NCBI RefSeq assembly: GCF_003402535.2
Contig: NZ_AP025172.1
Location: 496,001-560,000 of the forward strand
Source of the DNA: Cupriavidus sp. P-10
GTDB lineage: Bacteria > Pseudomonadota > Gammaproteobacteria > Burkholderiales > Burkholderiaceae
Length of the DNA: 64,000 nucleotides
Direction: 5' to 3'
Every line of letters starts with the position of its first letter. Within the stretch, counting starts at the first letter, position 1. The notes under the pieces are model-generated. The model saw nothing but the letters and a program-made list of their open reading frames with translations. It made no database searches and was not told the DNA's origin. Of the stretch, positions 43,520-51,531 are shown one piece after another. The translations under genes were made by a program, and so were the position numbers.

Positions 43520-44617
43520 ATGATCGGCCTGGAAGATCGCCACACGATGGTCCGCCATATCGAAACCGCGCATGCAGGCGGCGCTCGCCTGCGCCTGGCG
43601 TGCGAGGTAGCTGGCATAACCGTGCGCACTCTGCAACGCTGGAAGGCCCACGATGGCCTGGTGGTCGGCGACCGCCGCCCCGGGGCCGAACGGCCCACGC
43701 CCGCGCATGCGCTGAGCATTGAGGAGCGCGAACGCATTCTGGCCGTTGCCAACGAGCCGCGCTTCGCCGACATGCCGCCGGCGCGCATCGTACCGATGCT
43801 GGCCGACGAGGGTGTCTACCTGGCCAGCGAATCGAGCTTCGGTCGGGTGCTGCGCGCCCATGGGCAGACCCGGCATCGAGGACGCGCTAAGGCGCCGCGC
43901 CAGCGCCGTCCGCCCACCACGCACGTGGCCACGGGGCCGCGCCAACTGTGGTGCTGGGACATGACGTATTTGCCGGCCGAGGTCGCCGGGCGCTGGTTTT
44001 ATCTGTACCTCATCCTGGACGTGTACAGCCGCAAAATCGTGGGCTTCGAGGTCCACGACCGCGACGACGCCGACCACGCGGCGCATCTGGTCAAACGCAC
44101 AGCGCTGGCCGAGGGCATTCACGCCATGGCGGCCAAGCCGGTGCTGCACGGTGACAACGGCGCCACGCTCAAGGCCACCACGGTGTTGGCGATGTTGCAC
44201 TGGCTGGGCGTCAAGCCCTCGTACTCGCGTCCGCGGGTGAGCGACGATAACGCCTTCGTGGAAAGCCTGTTCCGCACGGCCAAGTACCGGCCGGAGTTCC
44301 CGTCTACAGGCTTTGCCGATCTGGTCACGGCACGTACGTGGGCGGCCCACTTCGTCCACTGGTACAACCATGAGCACCGGCACAGCGGCATCCGCTACGT
44401 GAGCCCGGCACAGCGCCATGCCGGAGAGGACAACAAGATTCTGGCCGCGCGCCACGCGCTCTATGTTCAGGCTCGTGACTGCAACCCGCGTCGCTGGTCA
44501 CGACACACGCGCGACTGGTCGCCAATCGACACGGTCACGCTCAATCCGGAGCGCGAGATTGCCGTGCCCACCGGTGGTATCAAGCCAGGAGCCGAAAACC
44601 AGCGTTTGGCTGCATGA
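43520..44617 (+). CDS. IS3-family transposase OrfB
   Basis: A 365-residue rve-type integrase. N-terminal HTH (ACEVAGITVRTLQRWKAHDG) and catalytic DDE core: LWCWDMTYLPAEVAGRWFYLY (first Asp), KPVLHGDNGATLKA (second Asp) and RVSDDNAFVESLFRTAKYRPE (Glu). All residues are present. The start overlaps the orfA stop, consistent with coupled or frameshifted OrfAB production; orfA is interrupted, so the element may be inactive. Confidence 0.9.
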   Translation: MIGLEDRHTMVRHIETAHAGGARLRLACEVAGITVRTLQRWKAHDGLVVGDRRPGAERPTPAHALSIEERERILAVANEPRFADMPPARIVPMLADEGVYLASESSFGRVLRAHGQTRHRGRAKAPRQRRPPTTHVATGPRQLWCWDMTYLPAEVAGRWFYLYLILDVYSRKIVGFEVHDRDDADHAAHLVKRTALAEGIHAMAAKPVLHGDNGATLKATTVLAMLHWLGVKPSYSRPRVSDDNAFVESLFRTAKYRPEFPSTGFADLVTARTWAAHFVHWYNHEHRHSGIRYVSPAQRHAGEDNKILAARHALYVQARDCNPRRWSRHTRDWSPIDTVTLNPEREIAVPTGGIKPGAENQRLAA

Positions 44618-44632
44618 ATGAGGCGACATCTA

Positions 44633-45564
44633 CCTTGACGCGCGCCGTACTCCTGTCCGCGCCCCGGCTGGTAGTCGAACAGCACCACCGGATGCTCGCA
44701 GTCCTCCGCGCTGCGGTAGACCCACATATACGATTTGCTCTGCGCGGTCTTGCCTTCTTCCTTGAGCACCTGCACCGTCGTCTCATCGGCATGGATCAGC
44801 GGCTGCGACAGCAGCGTGCGGCGTAGCGCCTCGTACAGACGGCTGTAGTGCAATTGTGCGGGGCGAATGATCCAGTTCGCCAGCGTGCCACGGCCAACCC
44901 CGATCCCAGCGCGCCCCAGCGCATCCTCCATGCGGTACAGCGGCGTGCCGTCAACGTACTTGCCGATAGTCACCGTCGCCAGCATTGCCGGGCTTGCGTT
45001 GCTGCCCGGCAGTGGTTGGGCTGGCATCGGCGCGGTCAACACCGGCGTGCGCTCGGCATTGCGATCGCAGTGCCGACACGCGTATTTGAAGCGTACGTGC
45101 TGCAGTACCGAGACCTTTGCTTCGATGTGCAACTGTTCGCTGACCTCCTCGCCCATGCGGTGCATCGAGCCCTGACAGCATGGGCAGATCTTCTGGTCTT
45201 CAGTCAGGTCGTACTCGATGCGCTGGCGCGGTAACTCCGCCGGCAGCGGCTTGCGTCCGCGTTTGCCGCCTGCAGGCCTATCAGGTTCCGGCAACCCCGT
45301 GTCCGGAAGCGCGAACGCGTCATCCTGATCGTCCGACAGGGCCGTGGCAGCCATCTGCTCAGCTTCATCGAACACGCGGTCCTTGAGCTTCTCGCTGCTC
45401 GGTGCGAAGCGTTTGGACTGTGCGAGGCGGAACTGCTCTTCGAGGAGCTTGATGCGCTCCGTCAGCTCGGCGATGTGCTGGGCGTTGGTGGCAGCCCGCG
45501 CTTCGAGTTCGCGGATATAGGCCTGGGCGGCCGGCGGCAATCGCGAGAAGTCGTGTTCATTCAT
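44633..45564 (-). pseudogene. tnpC: IS66 TnpC transposase, N-terminal fragment
   Basis: The fragment starts MNEHDFSRLPPAAQAYIRELEARA with a leucine-rich coiled coil, then KRFAPSSEKLKDRVFDEAEQ, a CPCC zinc motif (DQKICPCCQGSMHRMGEE), and LIHADETTVQVL with the first catalytic Asp. It ends at FDYQPGRGQEYG where the IS3-family element begins. The other pieces are at 41535-41653 and 36846-37421. Confidence 0.88.
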
Positions 45565-45621
45565 GCTGAACACGATAGTGCAGCTACTGCGCTGATAGGT
45601 ATACGTCACCCCGCACGGCCA

Positions 45622-45975
45622 TCAAGCCGTATGCTGATATTGGCGTGACGGATGGCGCTTCACTGCGTCCACATCGATACCGTCCAGCAGCCAGTGCAAC
45701 TGCTCGGTTGTTAGCTCGACCACCATCTGCTGACGCCGTGGCCACGCGAAGCGGTCTTCCTCCAGGCGCTTGAGTAGCAACCAGAACCCGTTGCGGTCCC
45801 ACAGCAACAGCTTGACGCGGTTGCGCCGACGGTTATGGAAGGCATAGACGGCGCGGGCAAAGGGATCAAGCTGCATCGACTGCTCGACCAGCGCAACCAA
45901 CCCATTGATCCCGAGGCGGAAATCCACCGCATTGCGGTGAAGGTAGACCTGTACGTCAGAGCCGAATCGGAACAT
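45622..45975 (-). CDS. tnpB: IS66 Orf2 / TnpB protein
   Basis: A 117-residue IS66 accessory protein: VDFRLGINGLVALVEQSMQLDPFARAVYAFHNRRRNRVKLLLWDRNGFWLLLKRLEEDRF. TnpB is needed for IS66 transposition, but its biochemistry is uncertain. The start ATG overlaps the tnpA stop. Intact. Confidence 0.93.
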   Translation of the reverse strand: MFRFGSDVQVYLHRNAVDFRLGINGLVALVEQSMQLDPFARAVYAFHNRRRNRVKLLLWDRNGFWLLLKRLEEDRFAWPRRQQMVVELTTEQLHWLLDGIDVDAVKRHPSRQYQHTA

Positions 45976-46445
45976 CAACGCGCTCCCAACGCTTCGATCA
46001 TCGCCTTCACCAGCGCAACGTCCTGCCCGCCGCATTCAAGTTCGACCGTCACGCCGTTGGGTAGCCGCGCCTTCAGTAACGCTGGTGTCAGAGATAAGCG
46101 CTGCGGTGGCTGCGTGCGAGCTGGCGCCTCGGCCGGCGGACGTCCCCGCACCACCGGCGATTCCGTGACGCGCATCACGTCGTTCACCTCGACGACCGGC
46201 ACGAACGCCGGCAACGTAGACCCTGTGGCCGCGGTGGCTTCATTTGCCACCTGGTGCAGCCGAATCCACTTGCGCAACTGGTTCGTATTGATACCGAGCT
46301 TGAGGGCCATCCCGGATACCGATACCCCAGGCCGCAGACATGCCTCGACTAGTCGGCGCTTGTCCGTCCGGTCAAAGTCTCGCTTCCCGTTGGAGCGAAC
46401 ACGGATCACCCTCAGCGGCAGAACGTCAAACTCGGCTTCCATCAT
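45975..46445 (-). CDS. tnpA: IS66 Orf1 / TnpA protein
   Basis: A 156-residue HTH protein of IS66: DFDRTDKRRLVEACLRPGVSVSGMALKLGINTNQLRKWIRLHQ, then a variable C-terminal region. Start ATG 46445 chosen because the hairpin at 46448-46478 lies just upstream; a second ATG is at 46442. Overlaps tnpB by one base. Intact. Confidence 0.88.
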   Translation of the reverse strand: MMEAEFDVLPLRVIRVRSNGKRDFDRTDKRRLVEACLRPGVSVSGMALKLGINTNQLRKWIRLHQVANEATAATGSTLPAFVPVVEVNDVMRVTESPVVRGRPPAEAPARTQPPQRLSLTPALLKARLPNGVTVELECGGQDVALVKAMIEALGAR

Positions 46446-46447
46446 GA

Positions 46448-46478
46448 TTGCGTCCGCAAATAGTGGTTGCGGACGCAA
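46448..46478. promoter_or_regulatory. 12-bp-arm hairpin immediately upstream of IS66 tnpA
   Basis: TTGCGTCCGCAA (46448-46459) and TTGCGGACGCAA (46467-46478) are exact inverse copies around ATAGTGG. It is two bases before the tnpA start, so in RNA it would occlude the start region, or in DNA be an operator. Confidence 0.7.
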
Positions 46479-46529
46479 GCCTGCCCACTCTCAGCCGCAA
46501 ATACTAGGTGGGGTCAATTTCGCGCTTAC

Positions 46530-46537
46530 GATCTTCC
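46530..46537. repeat. 8-bp target duplication of the IS66 insertion, right copy
   Basis: GATCTTCC, second copy. Removing one copy and all between restores the IS110 transposase frame. Confidence 0.88.
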
Positions 46538-47514
46538 AACTCTACTGGGTCGACCCAGAGACGGGCGAGACGCACAGCCGGCGCCTCAGCAACACCCACC
46601 TGATTTCCTTTCTGAGTAATCGCAGCCCCGGCAAGGTCGTACTGGAGGCGTGTGGCGGCGCGCACTGGTGGGCAAGAAAGATTATCCGCCTGGGCCATGA
46701 AGCCATCCTGCTTCACCCAAAGTACGTGCGACCGTTCGTGCGGACCAACAAGACCGATGCGGCCGACGCGCGCGCGATCTGGACAGCCGCGCAGCAACCT
46801 GGGATGCGACCGATACCGGTAAAGACTGAGGCACAGCAAGCCATACTTGGATTGCACCGAATTCGCTCGGAACTAGTCGACAGCCGCACGCGGCAAGTGA
46901 ATCAGATTCGCGGCTTGCTGGGCGAATACGGCCTGCACTTCGTGCTTGGTCGCAAGGCCGCCATGGCGCAGTTTGTCACCCGACTGAGCGAGATCGAGCA
47001 AACCATCCCGGCTCCCTTGTGGAGACTGTTGTCGCGCCAGTTACAGCGACTCAGGCAGTTGGACGCTGAAATCCTCGCGGCCGAGCAAGAGATCGCTGCA
47101 TGGCTAAAAACCGAGCCTGCCGCCCAATGTGTGGATGCGATTCCGGGAATTGGCCCTATCACCGCCACGGCTCTGGTTGCCACCATGGGATCTCCCCAGG
47201 CTTACCGCTCAGGCAGAGCCTTCGCAGCCAGCCTGGGCCTGGTACCAACCCAGAGTGGCACCGGCGGCAAGGTTCACCTCGGCCATATCAGCAAACGTGG
47301 AGATCCCTATTTGCGCAAACTGCTGATCCATGGCGCACGCATCGTACTGACCCGCTCGAAGCGGCGCCCGTGCTGGGTTGAGGCCCTGCTGGTCAGGCGC
47401 CCGACCAATGTTGCCATCGTCGCGCTAGCCAACAAGATGGCGCGCACCGCCTGGGCATTGCTTGCCCATCGCCGCGTCTATGAACCCGGCTATGTCAGCG
47501 CACGGCCTGTGTAG
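46538..47514 (+). pseudogene. IS110/IS1111 transposase, remainder
   Basis: From QLYWVDPETGETHSRRL the sequence runs to the end of the protein: LHPKYVRPFVRTNKTDAADARAIW (DEDD region), then the Transposase_20 helix-hairpin domain AIPGIGPITATALVATMG, SGRAFAASLGLVPTQSGTGGKVHLGHISKRGDPYLRKLLIHGAR with the conserved Ser. Only the first 15 codons are missing; they lie at 36758. The frame upstream of 46538 belongs to IS66 DNA. Confidence 0.88.
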
Positions 47515-47799
47515 CGAAAGCACGACCACAGCAAGGCACAAACGAATACCTCAGGGTTGCACAGGGTAAGGAGATAAGGTGTGATGGCAAACTAGGTCGG
47601 ACCGCGGGAACGCAAACCCGATGACGTCCAAGCGGCTTACAGCCCGTCGTGGGAGATGGGGACGTTCCCGGCTGATTCCATCAAGGCCCGCAGGCACGTT
47701 CCTGCAGCAAGGTCGGATATAAGACAGCAACCCATACCTACAAGCCAAAGCCCTTCAATTTACCTTGGCATCCGGGCGGTGTTCATATAAGGACGTCAA

Positions 47800-49137
47800 T
47801 CAGGCGGCTTCTTTCTCCAAAGTTTCCAAGGACCCTCGAATTCCTTCGAAGAGGCGGTCCGCAACAGCTGCAGGGAAGTTTGGCGGAAGTCGATCTGCCA
47901 CGTTAGCAACTGCCGTCGGAACTTGTGCCAACAGCTCCCTGAGAAGGGGCTCCGCAGATTGGCCATAGAAGCACTTGGGTGCCATGGCGTTGAAGTGCCG
48001 ACGCTTGATGTCGTTTAAGTGGTAGTGCCGATTCTTGCTCGCAACGGCCATTGCAAGTCTCGCCTTCTGGTACGGAACTTGGTTCGGTCCATCGCCGATG
48101 ATGGGCCAAACCGTCATGATGTCGTAAAGCGGCGTCAGTTTGTAGCGGCCGCCAGGCAACAGGTGAATACTGAAGTTTTTTGCATGCCCATCGGTAGCCG
48201 CAAACATCCAGAAAAGGACCTGTGCAGTAAAAAATGTCCTCAGATCTTCTTCAGCCGTCTCTGACTGTCGCAGCGTAGAGGCGATATCGATCATGCTTGG
48301 CCCGCCAACGTTTTCGTATTTGAGGTGTGACGGCACACCAAATGCTTGGCAGAAGTCTTCCTGCGGTAACCGCATAATCCACTTACCACTGGAGTGCATC
48401 TGCCGGTCGAATCGACTGACGACAAGCACTGTATGCTTGCCGAAGGTCTGTATCTCACAGTCGGCGGTGGGAAGGCCGAGTTCTTTGAAGAGCTGCATGC
48501 AGAGCCATTCGTTCTCGACCGAAGTCGTGAAGTCCGCATTGCGGCCACCCACCAAGCCAATAGGCAGTTTGAGAATGTGCGTGGTCGGAGTGGCTCCATG
48601 CGGGAGTAGCCACTGGCCTTCATGGAAGAGCAGGGCGGTTTTCTCTTGTGCACCAGCTATCGAGATTCGGAAATCTTCTTCTTCCGAAAAATTGGCAGGT
48701 CCGGTCGACGTAATGGCGTGGTTAAGTAGCGTTTCGATGTCAGCTTCTGCCTGCGGCGTTCCGTCGATGCACTGGACATTCTGCGGCACATCGTCCTCCT
48801 CAAGGAGCTGTACAGCACCTACACAATCACGGCCAATTGCTTCTAGCAGGTCGAAGGCGTCCGTAGAGCCAGTATGATATTTTGTGGCGAGGCGTCGACG
48901 AATGGGGTCACTGTCGGGCAGCAGGTTGTCGAAGTAATTCTGGACGTTGTCGCCTCGGAGCGGAGCGTTATCAATTCCAAACGGTAGTGAAAGGGACAGT
49001 GGTCGCCCGGCCTGCGAGGCGACCCACTCCGCGTCATATTGGAGTTCCATTGGCCGGTGTGGGGCCATTCGCCAAGTGCCGACGCGTAGGCCGTTGGCCC
49101 AGACCGACAAAGCTCGTGTGTGCGATTTTCTTCCCAT
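47800..49137 (-). CDS. hipA: HipA-type serine/threonine kinase toxin
   Basis: A 445-residue HipA protein. N-terminal couple_hipA domain (ALSVWANGLRVGTWRM, LSLPFGIDNAPLRGDNVQNYFDNLLPDS), kinase fold with FRISIAGAQEKTALLFHEGQW (phosphate loop), FAATDGHAKNFSIHL (catalytic Asp/His/Lys/Asn) and TPLYDIMTV (metal-binding Asp). HipA kinases phosphorylate aminoacyl-tRNA synthetases and induce dormancy. Two bases separate it from hipB. All key residues are present, so it appears functional. Start ATG 49137; a GTG at 49146 overlaps hipB. Confidence 0.92.
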   Translation of the reverse strand: MGRKSHTRALSVWANGLRVGTWRMAPHRPMELQYDAEWVASQAGRPLSLSLPFGIDNAPLRGDNVQNYFDNLLPDSDPIRRRLATKYHTGSTDAFDLLEAIGRDCVGAVQLLEEDDVPQNVQCIDGTPQAEADIETLLNHAITSTGPANFSEEEDFRISIAGAQEKTALLFHEGQWLLPHGATPTTHILKLPIGLVGGRNADFTTSVENEWLCMQLFKELGLPTADCEIQTFGKHTVLVVSRFDRQMHSSGKWIMRLPQEDFCQAFGVPSHLKYENVGGPSMIDIASTLRQSETAEEDLRTFFTAQVLFWMFAATDGHAKNFSIHLLPGGRYKLTPLYDIMTVWPIIGDGPNQVPYQKARLAMAVASKNRHYHLNDIKRRHFNAMAPKCFYGQSAEPLLRELLAQVPTAVANVADRLPPNFPAAVADRLFEGIRGSLETLEKEAA

Positions 49138-49139
49138 CG

Positions 49140-49397
49140 TTACCACTCAGATTCCGAAGATTCCGCGGCATGTGTTGTTGAAGGTTTCGATTGGATGACT
49201 AGTTCGAGCCCGTAAAGGCTGACCAAGGCAAGCAGTTGCTCTGCCGTAATAGCCTTAGGATCAAGCTCCATCGCGGACAACCGGCTCTGGCTGAGCCCGA
49301 GTCGGGGCGCGGCCTGACCTTGCGTAAGCTTCTTGGCGCGGCGCGCGGTGCGCAAAAGGTTGCCGAGTTGCGAAGGAGAGGACACCACGAGTTTCAT
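49140..49397 (-). CDS. hipB: HipB-type XRE antitoxin
   Basis: An 85-residue HTH_3 protein: LGNLLRTARRAKKLTQGQAAPRLGLSQSRLSAMELDPKAITAEQLLALVSLYGLELVIQ, followed by a short flexible tail. It should neutralise HipA and repress the operon. First gene of the leftward pair; the AT-rich upstream region (49398-49440, CTATACGCATATATTC) probably contains promoter and operator. Confidence 0.92.
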   Translation of the reverse strand: MKLVVSSPSQLGNLLRTARRAKKLTQGQAAPRLGLSQSRLSAMELDPKAITAEQLLALVSLYGLELVIQSKPSTTHAAESSESEW

Positions 49398-49559
49398 ATC
49401 AATTACCTGCTATACGCATATATTCATATTACTCGTTTTGCAGCTAAAAACAAGATACCTTCCACAGAGGTATCACAAATTTACGCGTTTGGCAGGTATT
49501 ACTTGGTCTAAATGTGGCTCATGAGCCTCGTGCAGCCGCTCAGCCGGCCGACTAGTCTC

Positions 49560-49811
49560 TTGGCGGGTGCCCAAGTTCGCGCCGTGGGCTGGGATCTGGA
49601 AGCTAAGGCCAGCCCCGAAGAGGCTAAGCTCCTCGGCAAGCTCGAAGAGTTCATTGTCTACCTCGACAACGATCGGCACTTCATCGTGAACTACGGTGAC
49701 CGCTATCGGCATGGGGAGCCCATTGCATCAGGTTTTGTCGAGTCGGCCGTCAACCAGGTGGTGAGCAAGCGATTCGTCAAACAGCAGCAGATGGCCTGGG
49801 ACACCAGATCG
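49560..49811 (+). pseudogene. Transposase C-terminal relic (ISKra4-like)
   Basis: KLEEFIVYLDNDRHFIVNYGDRY and RHGEPIASGFVESAVNQVVSK, then RFVKQQQMAW, match the C-terminal region of a transposase type where the Glu of FVESAVNQ is conserved. There is no N-terminal part, and the similarity ends at 49811. The family name is tentative. DNA beyond is unrelated. Confidence 0.55.
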
Positions 49812-50077
49812 AGAGTTCGGCGGATCGCAGACAGCATGCCAAGCGCGAACACGTCGACCTTGAGCAGACTGCCGCGAGCGCAGGTGCTGCTCGGCGTTGG
49901 GCAGTACATACCCACACTCGGGAACCGGGCGATGCACACGAATGGCAGTCAGCCATGCAGGGGCTTGCGCGAGCGCACGTGCCATACCGTATTCACCTGT
50001 ACGGAACGCAACACGGCGCCCGCGTCTCGTCCCATCGTTTCAAGAAGCTCAAATGGGAATGTCAGGAAATCCGTCAG

Positions 50078-50632
50078 TTGTCACGTAACAATCGACACCT
50101 GCGGAAGCACATTTTGGCGCAATGGGAGGCGTTTGTTGCCACCCAACTGCCTGCTGCCAAAAACCTGGATTCCCTCGCCCTGCGCGACCACGCGCCGCAG
50201 ATCCTGCAAGCCATCGCTAAGGATTTGATGACTCCGCAAACAAGCAAGGCACAACACGAAAAATCATTGGGACGGGCCCCGAAGGTGCCCGGCACGCCAG
50301 ACACCGCCGCACAAATACACGCCGTCATCCGCGCTCGCGGTGGCTTCAACATCAACCAGTTGGTCGCCGAGTACCGGGCGCTGCGCGCCAGCGTGCTGCG
50401 TTTGTGGATGGACGATTTTGAGTTAGTCGCCGCGGATTTGGACGACCTGATGCGATTCAACGAGGCGATCGACCAGGCCGTCGCGGAATCGGTGGATTAC
50501 TTCAATACGGAGGTCGAGCAGTCTCGCAATCTCTTGCTCGGAATGCTTGGACATGATTTGCGCAGTCCCCTGCAGGCCATCCAGATGACCGCCTCATATC
50601 TGGCGACGCTGAACGCCGGGGAGACGGTAGAC
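50078..50632 (+). pseudogene. Sensor histidine kinase with RsbRD-type N-terminal domain, truncated by IS21
   Basis: HLRKHILAQWEAFVATQLPAA and RDHAPQILQAIAKDLMTPQT form an RsbRD N-terminal (RsbR-like) sensor domain. VEQSRNLLLGMLGHDLRSPLQAIQM is a HisKA box with the phospho-His. The gene is cut after YLATLNAGETV by the IS21 end, so the ATPase domain is missing. The 5' end is uncertain: TTG 50078 after AGGAAAT is one option, ATG 49955 another. The remaining kinase half was not found beyond the IS. Confidence 0.7.
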
Positions 50633-50703
50633 AGCGTCAAGCAGGACGGCCGGTCCAGCGACAACCATCTTGGCCGGTTAGCCGGGATGATTGTCGGTAG
50701 GTC

Positions 50704-51531
50704 TTAGGTCATGGTTGTCGCTCCGATATCGTTGTGATTGTCGTTGTCGCTGGATGATCGTCGTCGGCTGGACTGGTTGTCGCTGGCGGTGCGCCGGCGG
50801 TAGCTTTCGACGTTCATTTCGAAGATCGTCGAATGGTGGACGAGCCGGTCGATAGCGGCGATGGTCATGCCCGGATCGGGGAACACGTTGTCCCACCCAG
50901 AGAACGGCTGATTGGCCGTAATAAGCAGACTGCGCCGCTCATACCGTTCTGCGATCAGTTCGAACAGCACGCTCGTTTCCGCCTGGTCCTTACGGGCGTA
51001 CGAGAGATCGTCAAGGATGATCAGGTCGAAGCGGTCGAGCTTGGCCAGCGTGGCGGGCAACTGCAGGCTTTGCCTTGCCGCCTGGAGTTTCTGGACGAGC
51101 TCGCTGGTACGCGTAAGCAGCACCCGGTAGCCAGCGTCGATCAGCGCGTGTCCGATGGCCGAACCAAGGTGGCTCTTGCCGCCGCCAGGCGGGCCGAAGA
51201 TCAGAACATTGGCGCCTTTCTCCAGCCAGGAATCCCCGGTAGCCAACGCCATGACGTGAGCCTTGGAGACCATCGGCACCATGCTGAAGTCGAACGTGGC
51301 CAGCGTCTTCGTCAGGTCCAGGCGAGACTCGGTGCGGTGGCGTTCGATGCGGCGCTTGGCTCGTTCGGCTAACTCATGCTCGAGCAAGGCACCAAGCAGG
51401 CGGGTGGCCTGCCAGCCTTCCTTGTCGGCACGCTGCGCAAACTCTGGCCACAGGCGGCCGATAGTAGGCAGGCGCAGCTCGTTGAGCATCAGGGTCAGGC
51501 GCGCGGAGTCGTGGGGGATGGGTGCGTTCAT
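50704..51531 (-). CDS. istB: IS21 IstB ATPase helper
   Basis: A 275-residue AAA+ protein: Walker A VLIFGPPGGGKSHLGSAIGHA, Walker B FDLIILDDLSYARKD, sensor LLITANQPFSGWDNVF. It assists the IstA transposase. The start overlaps the istA stop by four bases. The C-terminal tail (SSRRRSSSDNDNHND) is longer than usual. Intact. Confidence 0.92.
   Translation of the reverse strand: MNAPIPHDSARLTLMLNELRLPTIGRLWPEFAQRADKEGWQATRLLGALLEHELAERAKRRIERHRTESRLDLTKTLATFDFSMVPMVSKAHVMALATGDSWLEKGANVLIFGPPGGGKSHLGSAIGHALIDAGYRVLLTRTSELVQKLQAARQSLQLPATLAKLDRFDLIILDDLSYARKDQAETSVLFELIAERYERRSLLITANQPFSGWDNVFPDPGMTIAAIDRLVHHSTIFEMNVESYRRRTASDNQSSRRRSSSDNDNHNDIGATTMT

Larger units (their letters stand above)
41704..43523 (+). 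pseudogene. IS3-family OrfA, interrupted by the ISL3 element
   Basis: The HTH protein reads MARYGKDFKDRAVARLLPPES, ELGVAVATLERWRADAM and a leucine-zipper region ending ALLILSKK at 42140. After the ISL3 element it resumes at 43481 as LEGIFPKDKDEDA and stops at 43523. Joining the two parts with one copy of TCAAAAAA gives an uninterrupted frame. The stop overlaps the orfB start (ATGA). Confidence 0.85.
41654..44632 (+). mobile_element. IS3-family element inserted in IS66 tnpC, itself interrupted by ISL3
   Basis: Terminal inverted repeats TAGATGTCGCC (41654-41664) and GGCGACATCTA (44622-44632) bound orfA and orfB. Without the 1,332-bp ISL3 insertion and its 8-bp duplication it is about 1.64 kb. 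Flanking IS66 sequence does not show a clean short duplication, so the insertion was followed by some change or was imprecise. Confidence 0.82.
36804..46529 (-). mobile_element. IS66-family element carrying two further insertions
   Basis: The ends are inverted GTAAGCGC / GCGCTTAC, flanked by GATCTTCC duplications. The order on the minus strand is tnpA, tnpB, then tnpC in three pieces (44633-45564, 41535-41653, 36846-37421). Subtracting the RIT element (about 4.1 kb) and the IS3-family element with its ISL3 passenger (about 3.0 kb) leaves about 2.6 kb, the normal IS66 size. Confidence 0.88.
36758..47514 (+). mobile_element. IS110/IS1111-type element, split by a 9.7-kb insertion
   Basis: The transposase start (36758-36803) and its remainder (46538-47514) join in frame when one copy of GATCTTCC is removed: M-N-A-T-T-Y-G-L-D-L-A-K-S-I-F then Q-L-Y-W-V-D. 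Everything between is the IS66 element and its passengers. The element's outer ends were not defined; IS110-family elements leave no clear terminal repeats or duplications. Confidence 0.82.

Noticed and set aside
45835..46529. A plus-strand extension of the IS110 transposase frame into IS66 tnpA/tnpB
   Set aside because: It is the antisense of IS66 genes; the true first codons are at 36758-36803.
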